From Arcticibacter tournemirensis (GTDB lineage: Bacteria; Bacteroidota; Bacteroidia; Sphingobacteriales; Sphingobacteriaceae), in contig NZ_VFPL01000001.1 in NCBI RefSeq assembly GCF_006716645.1, forward strand, positions 4,712,001 through 4,776,000: DNA of 64,000 nt, read 5' to 3'. Of this stretch, positions 48,470 through 54,789 are shown piece by piece. The notes under the pieces are model-generated. The model saw nothing but the letters and a program-made list of their open reading frames with translations. It was not told the origin of the DNA and searched no databases. Each line of letters starts with the position of its first letter. Positions within the stretch are counted from its first letter, which is position 1. Made by a program: the position numbers and the translations under genes.

Positions 48470-48699
48470 GTGCTAAAATACGATGATCTCCGAATTCTTC
48501 CTAAAATACGGGCCATTCGGTCGACATATGACTTAAAACATCGACAAACTACGAAATACAATACCCCTGTACAGAAAAAGTGACACCAAATTCCGTTCGT
48601 ATTCCGGGTAATGTATTATATCTTTCATTGCCGCTCTTACAGCGTCAGTCTCATTTCCCTGATTTAAGCCTCTTTATCTTCGAACTAAATATTATAACA

Positions 48700-49011
48700 A
48701 TGAAAGCGACAATAACAGCATTCCTGATGATTATTATATGGTCATCGGGAAAAGCCCAAACGAATCCTGCTGCAAGCAAAGGATTTTGGGTAATAGAAGG
48801 TAATATTAAAGAAAAGAAAACACAGCTTGTTAAGTTCTATGATTCAGATCATCGGTTAATTTATGAGGAAAAAATAGAAGGGAAGCGCATCCGATATGAG
48901 AAACCCCGGACTCAAAAGAAACTCAATGAGGTATTACAGGCAGTTTTAGAGACTAAAGACACTTTACATTCGAAAAGCCTCCTGGCGAAACACTTCAAAA
49001 GTCCTGTTTGA
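48700..49011 (+). CDS. Secreted small protein, 103 aa, unknown function
   Basis: ATG at 48700 gives a signal peptide (KATITAFLMIIIWSSGKAQ) and an 83-residue mature protein: PAASKGFWVIEGNIKEKKTQ, then VKFYDSDHRLIYEEKIEGKRI and a basic C-terminal helix. An in-frame upstream ATG at 48580 would hide the signal peptide behind 40 unrelated residues, so it is rejected. The strand pattern (GFWVIEGN, VKFYDSDHRLIYEEKIEG) recalls short exported beta-rich proteins common in Bacteroidota. I do not recognise a named family. It is monocistronic, with a hairpin soon after the stop. Confidence 0.65.
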   Translation: MKATITAFLMIIIWSSGKAQTNPAASKGFWVIEGNIKEKKTQLVKFYDSDHRLIYEEKIEGKRIRYEKPRTQKKLNEVLQAVLETKDTLHSKSLLAKHFKSPV

Positions 49012-49017
49012 TTAGAT

Positions 49018-49042
49018 GAGGATGCGGCTACGGCCGCACCTC
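49018..49042 (+). terminator. Hairpin after the 103-aa secreted protein
   Basis: GAGG-A-TGCGGC pairs with GCCGCA-CCTC around a 4-nt loop, with one bulged A. It lies 6 bp after the stop. No U-run follows, so termination is likely but not certain. Confidence 0.5.
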
Positions 49043-49270
49043 TATTGTAAGGATACCATTTAATTGTAGCTTATGCTGGGCATAATAGCGCCTGTATGAA
49101 CAAAAACCTGAACAGGTATTTTTACATTTTTCATTGGGTTAAATACGAAAAAGCATTGCCAAAGCACCACAACACCCTTCCTGTCAAACTTTTACAACCA
49201 CCACCAAAACAACGATTTCTTCATGGCATGACTTTAGCGTATTACCATGTGTAAACAAATCAGTGCTATT

Positions 49271-49423
49271 ATGAAAAAGAATATTGACATCATAGAAATC
49301 AACAAGCTGACACAGAATACCGACAAACTACTTATGCAGATGCTGAGAGCCGACTTAAAGACCTTTCGGGGAAGAAAATCCGGCAACGCAGAATTACCTG
49401 GGAGAAACCAGCAGGCTGCCTAG
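49271..49423 (+). CDS. Possible 50-aa protein, basic tail
   Basis: ATG at 49271 opens a 50-codon frame ending TAG at 49421-49423. The N-terminal part, KKNIDIIEINKLTQNTDKLL, is followed by MQMLRADLKTFRGRKSGN and a polar Gln/Ala end. Most of it is predicted as one amphipathic helix. A canonical terminator with T-run follows 32 bp after the stop, which shows that something is transcribed here. No family is recognised. The 592-bp gap between its two larger neighbours holds no other credible frame. Confidence 0.45.
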   Translation: MKKNIDIIEINKLTQNTDKLLMQMLRADLKTFRGRKSGNAELPGRNQQAA

Positions 49424-49455
49424 GAATACTATAAAACTACATCTATCTATGAACG

Positions 49456-49482
49456 GGGGAGCTTTAACAGCCTCCCCTTTTT
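49456..49482 (+). terminator. Rho-independent terminator after the 50-aa frame
   Basis: GGGGAG (49456-49461) pairs with CTCCCC (49472-49477), followed directly by TTTTT. It confirms a short transcription unit ending before the mannose-6-phosphate isomerase gene. Confidence 0.85.
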
Positions 49483-49603
49483 ATTGCTATTTGTGCCATC
49501 CTTACCTCTACTAAATCGATTAACCTACCTCCTGCTTAAGCAGAAAAATCAACCAACTATTCAACAAATTACTTATACTTGCAGGGTATAATCTAAGAAT
49601 ACC

Positions 49604-50581
49604 ATGGCGAAACTCTATCCCTTCAAATTCAAAACTATCTTTAAAGATAAAATCTGGGGTGGCGAAAAGATCAGAACCTATCTTGGCAAAGACTTTTCTC
49701 CCCTTCCTAACTGCGGTGAAACCTGGGAAATATCAGGTGTAAAAAGCGATGTTTCTGTTGTTAAAAATGGTGAGCTGGAAGGACAAAGCCTTGCCACTCT
49801 CCTTGAAACATATAAAGAAGAGCTAGTTGGGAAAGCAGTATATGAACGTTTCGGCAATGAATTTCCATTATTGATAAAATTTATTGACGCTAACGACGAT
49901 CTCTCCATCCAGGTCCACCCCGATGACGAGCTTGCCCGCAAACGCCACAATTCTTTTGGCAAAACAGAAATGTGGTACGTTATAGAAGCAGATCCCGGAG
50001 CTACGCTTATATCCGGCTTCAATCAGCCGGTAGACGAGGCGAAGTACCTTGAAAAGTTCAACAGCGGCAGGCTTACCGATATCCTGAATAAAGAAACAGC
50101 AGAAGCCGGAGATGTGTTCTTCCTTCCTGCAGGACGGGTTCATACGATTGGAAAAGGTCTTCTTATTGCCGAGATACAACAAACCTCCGATATCACTTAC
50201 CGCATTTACGATTTCGACAGGGTTGATGATAAGGGTAACAAGCGTGAGCTGCACACAGAGGAAGCTCTGGCTGCCATAGATTATAATTTTTATGATCAGT
50301 ATAAATCACCTTACGACAAGAAAAAGAACGAGCCTGTTGAAGTGGTAACATGTCCTTATTTCACAACCAACATTCTTGATTTCAGTCAGTCTGTTTCCCG
50401 TGATTATAGCTCACATGATTCATTTGTTATCCATGTGTGTGTACAGGGTTCGTATACACTTAATTACGGCGATGAAAAGCTAAATGTACATATGGGCGAT
50501 TGCATTCTTCTTCCTGCGACAATAGAAAAGGTATCATTAGAAACCTCTTCAGGGTTTAAGATCCTGGAAAGCTATATTTAA
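49604..50581 (+). CDS. manA: Mannose-6-phosphate isomerase, class I
   Basis: This 325-aa zinc enzyme interconverts mannose-6-phosphate and fructose-6-phosphate and supplies GDP-mannose or mannose catabolism. It starts AKLYPFKFKTIFKDKIWGGEKI and has the zinc ligands in SIQVHPDDELARKRHNSFGKTEMWYVIEA (Gln, His, Glu). The VFFLPAGRVHTIGKGLLIAEIQQTSDITYR stretch holds the last His and the catalytic Arg region. It is shorter than the E. coli type and matches the Bacteroidota/Firmicutes form. The start ATG at 49604 has a near-match -7 box (TATACTTG, 49574-49581) before it. Confidence 0.94.
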   Translation: MAKLYPFKFKTIFKDKIWGGEKIRTYLGKDFSPLPNCGETWEISGVKSDVSVVKNGELEGQSLATLLETYKEELVGKAVYERFGNEFPLLIKFIDANDDLSIQVHPDDELARKRHNSFGKTEMWYVIEADPGATLISGFNQPVDEAKYLEKFNSGRLTDILNKETAEAGDVFFLPAGRVHTIGKGLLIAEIQQTSDITYRIYDFDRVDDKGNKRELHTEEALAAIDYNFYDQYKSPYDKKKNEPVEVVTCPYFTTNILDFSQSVSRDYSSHDSFVIHVCVQGSYTLNYGDEKLNVHMGDCILLPATIEKVSLETSSGFKILESYI

Positions 50582-50600
50582 GTTTTTCCCTAAAAAGACA

Positions 50601-50640
50601 ACTGGCATTACTTATGGCACACTGCTAAAGTAATGTCAGT
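50601..50640 (+). terminator. Hairpin after manA
   Basis: ACTGGCATTACTT (50601-50613) pairs with AAGTAATGTCAGT (50628-50640) with one G-U pair and a 14-nt loop, 20 bp after the manA stop. No strong T-run follows. Confidence 0.55.
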
Positions 50641-50719
50641 TACCAGTAATTATTATTACACCTTTTTCTCGCAACTCAACAAAAATTGCGAAATTGGCTA
50701 CCCTTAAATTTAACCTGAA

Positions 50720-52600
50720 TTGTTGGGACGGTCAATATATCTCTTTTTATTTCTGATTTTTTTTACCGCCGGAGTTTTCCCGGCTTCAGCACAAAAAGCT
50801 GTATCCTTAGATGCTGGCATAGATCAGCATATTTTCGAATTCGGTGAGATAGAAGCCTTCGAAGACACTTCGGCAAAACTAACCTTTAACGAAGTTCAAA
50901 GGAAGCCTTTTACTCCAAGCACCACAAGTACCCCCCAGACTACCAAACTCAAATCAGCTTACTGGTTCAGGATTAAAATCAGTAACACCTCGAACGTTAA
51001 AAAGCGGTTCCTTCTGGAGTTCTTTGATCAGACGATTGACGAAATAACGGCATATATACCAGACGACTCCGGAAAGTACACATCCAAAATTCTAGGCGAC
51101 AACTACAGATTCCATCAACGGGAAATCATTCATAAGAATTTTGAGTTGCCCATTGAAAATTTACAAGGAGAAAGCGCCTATTATTTTAGGGTCAAATCAT
51201 GGCAAAGGGCGGACGTGATCATCGTTCTCCGCTCTGTAAACTGGTTCATTCATTACGCCCTCGACGAGTATTTTTCATTTGGGATATTCTACGGAATGAT
51301 CCTGGTGTTTAGCTTTTATAATCTCCTGATGTTTTTTGCCATGAGGCAAAAGCAGTATTTATACTACGTTCTTTACATATTGAGTATCGGATTCTATGAA
51401 ATGTCTACAGATGGGATCGCTTATCAGTATCTGTGGTCAAAATACCCCCAGTGGAACCAATATGCGTTTGGCGTGGCTTTATTCTTTGTAAGCATTTTCT
51501 CTCTTCTTTTCACAAAAGAACTGCTATACGTTAAAGCAAAAGCTCCGGCACTAAACAAACTGCTGAATATCCTGATAGCTGCAGCCTGTATCTATTTCAT
51601 TGCCGGAATGTTCGTCTACAGGCCACTGTTTAATTATAAGTTCTTCGAATTTATACCCCTATCGGCAGCATTCTTCACTGGGATTTATATTCTTAGGAGA
51701 GGCTACCGTCCGGCACGCTTCTTCGTACTGGGTTATGGATTTCTTTTCCTCGGTTTCTCTCTTAAATTACTTATTCTGATTAGCGATGGCACTCTGAATT
51801 TTGGCGTTCTGAGTTATTACAGTCTCAGTCTGTGTTTTATCCTTGAGATGATTTTACTGTCGTTCGCAATAGGTGATAAAGTGCGTCTCCTTAAACATAA
51901 AAAGGAAAAAGCTCAGCGCAGGATAATGGTCCAGATGAAGGAGAATGCGAGGCTGAAGGATCATATTAATAAAGAACTTGAATCGCAGGTACAGCAACGA
52001 ACGAAAGAGGTGATCGAAAAATCGTCTATCATTGAAGACCAAAACGAAGAGCTAAAGGCGGTAAATGCCATATTGAAAGAACAGGCTGAAGAGATTTCCC
52101 GGATGAACGTTCTCCTGGAGCAGGACAATATGGAGCTGCAAACCAACATTGAAAAAGTGAGCCGTGCGCGGGTGATGTCGGCAGAGGTCAACTTTGAAGA
52201 ATTCAGCAAAATATATCCGGATAATGAATCATGTTACCAGTTTCTGGCCGAACTGAAGTGGGAAAAAGGATATATATGCAGTAAATGCGGAAGTACACAC
52301 TATTTCCAGGGACATTTGCCCTACAGCCGCAGATGCAGCAAATGCAGTTATGAAGAATCGGTGACCACCAATACGATTTTGCACAACACGCGGATACCCA
52401 TAAATAAAGCCTTTTACATGATCTTCCTTGTTTACTCCACTAAGGGTAAGATTTCATCGCACAAGCTTTCTGAGATAGTTGCCATCAGGCAAAGCACATG
52501 CTGGGCTTATAGCACCAGGATTAAGAAAGTTATGGAAGACCGGAAAAAAGATTTGAAAAACGCAGGAGAAAAAGGCTGGAGCAAACTCGTGCTCGACTGA
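50720..52600 (+). CDS. 7TM-DISM membrane sensor fused to an IS1595-type transposase zinc-ribbon/helical domain
   Basis: This 626-aa protein has four parts. A signal peptide (1-24) leads to an extracytoplasmic 7TMR-DISMED2-like region (about 30-170) with YWFRIKISNTSNVKKRFLLEFF and YYFRVKSW. Seven membrane helices follow (about 183-385), then a cytoplasmic coiled coil (about 388-485). The C-terminus has NFEEFSKIYPDNESCYQFLAELKW, a zinc ribbon with Cys520, Cys523, Cys539 and Cys542 (CSKCG/CSKC), then ITKALYMVFLVYS-like helices (FYMIFLVYSTKGKISSHKLSEIV, RQSTCWAYSTRIKKV). That is the N-terminal part of IS1595-family transposases, without the DDE domain. Translation must start at TTG 50720 or 50723: a stop lies at 50711 and no ATG exists before the signal peptide. 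It is probably a membrane-bound transcription regulator. Confidence 0.85.
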   Translation: MLGRSIYLFLFLIFFTAGVFPASAQKAVSLDAGIDQHIFEFGEIEAFEDTSAKLTFNEVQRKPFTPSTTSTPQTTKLKSAYWFRIKISNTSNVKKRFLLEFFDQTIDEITAYIPDDSGKYTSKILGDNYRFHQREIIHKNFELPIENLQGESAYYFRVKSWQRADVIIVLRSVNWFIHYALDEYFSFGIFYGMILVFSFYNLLMFFAMRQKQYLYYVLYILSIGFYEMSTDGIAYQYLWSKYPQWNQYAFGVALFFVSIFSLLFTKELLYVKAKAPALNKLLNILIAAACIYFIAGMFVYRPLFNYKFFEFIPLSAAFFTGIYILRRGYRPARFFVLGYGFLFLGFSLKLLILISDGTLNFGVLSYYSLSLCFILEMILLSFAIGDKVRLLKHKKEKAQRRIMVQMKENARLKDHINKELESQVQQRTKEVIEKSSIIEDQNEELKAVNAILKEQAEEISRMNVLLEQDNMELQTNIEKVSRARVMSAEVNFEEFSKIYPDNESCYQFLAELKWEKGYICSKCGSTHYFQGHLPYSRRCSKCSYEESVTTNTILHNTRIPINKAFYMIFLVYSTKGKISSHKLSEIVAIRQSTCWAYSTRIKKVMEDRKKDLKNAGEKGWSKLVLD

Positions 52601-52659
52601 GTAGCGTGTATCTGAAACGCTTCTTATTACCACCCCGGTTTTCTTTTAATCTGCCACTC

Positions 52660-52683
52660 AACGTCGCTTCTTCGACGTTTTTT
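52660..52683 (+). terminator. Rho-independent terminator after the 7TM-DISM gene
   Basis: AACGTCG (52660-52666) pairs with CGACGTT (52673-52679) over a 6-nt loop, followed by TTTTTT. It lies 59 bp after the stop codon. Confidence 0.85.
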
Positions 52684-52690
52684 CGTCACG

Positions 52691-52789
52691 CTGACGAACA
52701 CGAGACGAACAGCTGACGAACAACTGTAAAGCAACTGACGAACAACTGTAAAGGAATTGACGAGCAATCGACAAGGAGTTGACGAACAG
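52691..52789. repeat. Degenerate tandem repeats with GACGAAC core
   Basis: GACGAAC occurs at 52693, 52704, 52715, 52737 and 52781. Around 52713-52755 a 22-bp unit (CTGACGAACAACTGTAAAGC plus AA) is repeated. Related strings (AACGAGCG, GGAACGAATG) continue on the far side of the IS element, so the element was inserted inside a repetitive spacer. Confidence 0.7.
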
Positions 52790-52814
52790 TGTCTTGTCCT
52801 GAAATAGCTATACA
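52790..52814. repeat. IS terminal inverted repeat, orfB-distal end
   Basis: TGTCTTGTCCTGAAATAGCT then ATACA. It matches the other end (as reverse complement) at 20 of 25 positions, with the inner AGCTATACA fully conserved. Confidence 0.88.
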
Positions 52815-52909
52815 GGTTAATGAATAAATCCTGAATTAATTATACACTTCGATTTGTTATTCCTGTTTCGATTATACACTGCAATTTGTTAATCCTGTTT
52901 GAACTATAC
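52809..52909. repeat. 32-bp periodic TATAC array inside the IS end
   Basis: TATAC begins at 52809, 52841, 52873 and 52905, exactly 32 bp apart. The two central units (52839-52870 and 52871-52902) match closely: ATTATACACT, then ATTTGTTA and TCCTGTTT. The first unit starts in the inverted repeat and the last touches the orfB stop. These are likely transposase-binding sites. Confidence 0.75.
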
Positions 52910-53803
52910 AAGGACAAGTCCCTCCTTTTTTGATTTTTTATTTTTCCAGCGTTTCATCAAGACCCCTGCCCGTAAATGCGCCTGCTCAGGGGTTAGGTAA
53001 TCACAACTGGCATGAGGTCTTACCTCATTATATGCCCGGATGCTTTCGGCGATCTTTGTTTTGGTGTCCTCAAAGCCGAGTCCTGAGTGATGCAGATTGA
53101 ATTCTTCTTTGAGAATCCCGTTCACCCGTTCAGCCAGTGCATTTTCATAGGGATCGCCATTTTCGGTCATACTGATGGCAATCCTGCTGCCCAGTAAAAC
53201 CTCTACATACTCTTTGCTGCAATACTGGGATCCCCGGTCGGAATGATGGATCAGTTCATCCTGATAGATCCGCTGGTCCAGGGCCATTCGCAGTGCTTCT
53301 ACACATCCTTCCGCGCTGAGATCTTTATGAAAGCAGTAACCCATGATCTTGCGGGAGTAAGCATCCGTCACCAGGCTGAGATAACCCCATCCGCTGTTCA
53401 TGCGGATATAAGTAATGTCACTCACCCATACCTGCTCGGGACGGTTAACCCTCAATTCTCTCACCAGATTGGCATATTTATGCATCCAATGGCGCGAATC
53501 GGTCGTCACTACCCGCCTCTTTCTGCGACGGATATCCAGTCCGTGCTCCCGCATCAGATCAAATAAATAGTCCCGCCCGATCCGGATGCCATGCTCTGCC
53601 AGCATGGGAGCGAGCATGTAATGTAATTTCAGGGTACCTGTCCGCGGAAGGCCCTGACGGATCTGATGGACATGCTGAAGGGTGATCTCCTCTTTTAATC
53701 CAATATCCTCATAGCGCCACTGGTGGTCATACCAGGCATGGCGGCTCTTGCCAAACAATCTGCACAGCGTCTTTATTCCCATTCGGGGCTCCTCCTGTTT
53801 CAT
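52904..53803 (-). CDS. IS3-family transposase OrfB (DDE integrase core)
   Basis: This 299-aa catalytic transposase subunit has an N-terminal HTH_21-like region (YDHQWRYEDIGLKEEITLQHVHQIRQGLPRTGTLKLHYML), then the retroviral-integrase core. The DDE residues are visible: Asp in WVSDITYIRM, Asp in IHHSDRGSQYCS and Glu in NALAERVNGILKEEF. The C-terminal RPHASCDYLTPEQAH is the usual end. Its ATG overlaps the orfA TGA (ATGA at 53800-53803), so reinitiation may replace the -1 frameshift usual for this family. The inverted repeats around the pair and the intact motifs show a recent, active-looking element. Confidence 0.95.
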   Translation of the reverse strand: MKQEEPRMGIKTLCRLFGKSRHAWYDHQWRYEDIGLKEEITLQHVHQIRQGLPRTGTLKLHYMLAPMLAEHGIRIGRDYLFDLMREHGLDIRRRKRRVVTTDSRHWMHKYANLVRELRVNRPEQVWVSDITYIRMNSGWGYLSLVTDAYSRKIMGYCFHKDLSAEGCVEALRMALDQRIYQDELIHHSDRGSQYCSKEYVEVLLGSRIAISMTENGDPYENALAERVNGILKEEFNLHHSGLGFEDTKTKIAESIRAYNEVRPHASCDYLTPEQAHLRAGVLMKRWKNKKSKKEGLVLV

Positions 53804-54351
53804 TTTGGTGACTGTTTGGCTCCAGACTTTTTTCGGATATCGATTTTAAGCTGTTCTTCGGCTATATCGATCATCGTCTCCAGGGCCCGGATCTTTAACT
53901 GTGCCTCTGCCAGTTGTTCCGCCAACCTCTTGACCTGGCCTGACGAATCTCCTTTTGGTTCCTTCTCTTCTGATTTCACGGGTGCTATTTGACGCCTAAG
54001 TTCGGCATTTTCTGCTTTCTGTTGTCTTAGCCAGCCGGCTACTACTGTTTTGCTCCTTATTCCAAAAGCTATACATGCTTCCCGAACCGACATCCCTGAC
54101 TCCACGGCCCGCAGCACTGACCGTTTCTCCGAGGGACTATACCTCCGGTTTTGCCCTGCATGATACGCCTCTGATCCATACCGGCTCATCCAATTGGTCA
54201 AGGTCGATTCATGCATCCCGTACTGACTCCGTATCTCCCGACGGGGTACGCCTGATTCGATCATTTCGACTATTGTCTCAATTTCTCGCTTGTCAAAGGG
54301 AACATTCTTATTCTCCCTTGTTGACTTTTTTCCTCCTCTTTTTGTTTCCAT
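53800..54351 (-). CDS. IS3-family OrfA (helix-turn-helix plus leucine zipper)
   Basis: This 183-aa DNA-binding protein of the IS has two helix-turn-helix units: KREIETIVEMIESGVPRREI with MHESTLTNWMSRYG, and PSEKRSVLRAVESGMSVREA with IRSKTVVAGWLRQ. A leucine-zipper-like helix follows (QVKRLAEQLAEAQLKIRALETMIDIAEEQLKID) that allows multimerisation with OrfB. It is longer than the common 90-110 aa OrfA, because it has two HTH units. The start at 54351 is 16 bp inside the right inverted repeat. The 3' end overlaps orfB by four bases. Confidence 0.93.
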   Translation of the reverse strand: METKRGGKKSTRENKNVPFDKREIETIVEMIESGVPRREIRSQYGMHESTLTNWMSRYGSEAYHAGQNRRYSPSEKRSVLRAVESGMSVREACIAFGIRSKTVVAGWLRQQKAENAELRRQIAPVKSEEKEPKGDSSGQVKRLAEQLAEAQLKIRALETMIDIAEEQLKIDIRKKSGAKQSPK

Positions 54352-54366
54352 ACACTTCTTGTTGGG

Positions 54367-54391
54367 TGTATAGCTTTTTTAGGAATGGACA
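54367..54391. repeat. IS terminal inverted repeat, orfA-proximal end
   Basis: On the minus strand it reads TGTCCATTCCTAAAAAAGCT then ATACA. It pairs with the other end at 20 of 25 positions and is followed by the CAG duplication. Confidence 0.88.
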
Positions 54392-54789
54392 CAGCTAACG
54401 AGCGAAAAGCGAGTTAGGAACGAATGAAAAACGAGCGGAAAACAAACATCTAACGAAGCGTGTCTTGTCCTGCCTTCAGCAGAAGCGTATTTCTCATTGA
54501 CACCCGGCTCTATGGTCTTTTTTCAAAAAAAGACAGTCGGTAAAGAACCGTATCAGCACCCCGCCCTTCGTCTGAAAAAAACCTGTATATATAGCTTGAT
54601 TATCAGCAGATAAGCCATTAAACTGTACAGGTACCGAAGCGTATCACTTTACACGCAAATACCTGCAAATCAAATATTTACAAAAAATATTTTACCGAAA
54701 ACTCTTGGAAGTATGCAATAAAAGCCGATAACTTTGCTTAACCAATTATTGAGGTAAGAAGACCAGTTCATTTAACTAATTATTTTTTT
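54392..54789. other. Non-coding region between the IS and susC
   Basis: No gene is seen. It holds the continuation of the ACGA-rich spacer, a solo GTGTCTTGTCCTG string (54460-54472) identical to the start of the IS left end, and the susC promoter at 54705-54736. Confidence 0.5.
54705..54736 (+). promoter_or_regulatory. Promoter of the susCD-GH30-GH30-GH3 locus
   Basis: TTG (54705-54707) and TAACTTTG (54729-54736) are separated by 21 nt and match the Bacteroidota -33/-7 consensus. The susC ATG follows 53 bp later. Confidence 0.7.

Larger units (their letters stand above)
52790..54391 (-). mobile_element. Complete IS3-family insertion sequence, 1602 bp
   Basis: The element is bounded by 25-bp terminal inverted repeats (52790-52814 and 54367-54391) that match at 20 of 25 positions and begin TGTC. 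The trinucleotide CAG is duplicated on both sides (52787-52789 and 54392-54394), as expected for IS3-type insertion. It carries two overlapping minus-strand genes, orfA and orfB, both open and with intact motifs, so it is probably able to move. The left end (after orfB) holds a 32-bp periodic array. Confidence 0.92.

Noticed and set aside
52809-52909. 32-bp periodic repeats as a CRISPR array
   Set aside because: The repeats are contiguous without spacers, lie within the IS end, and there are no cas genes.
52904-54351. IS genes as a frameshifted or decayed pair
   Set aside because: The DDE residues, HTH units, inverted repeats and target duplication are all intact, and the ATGA overlap explains the frame change.
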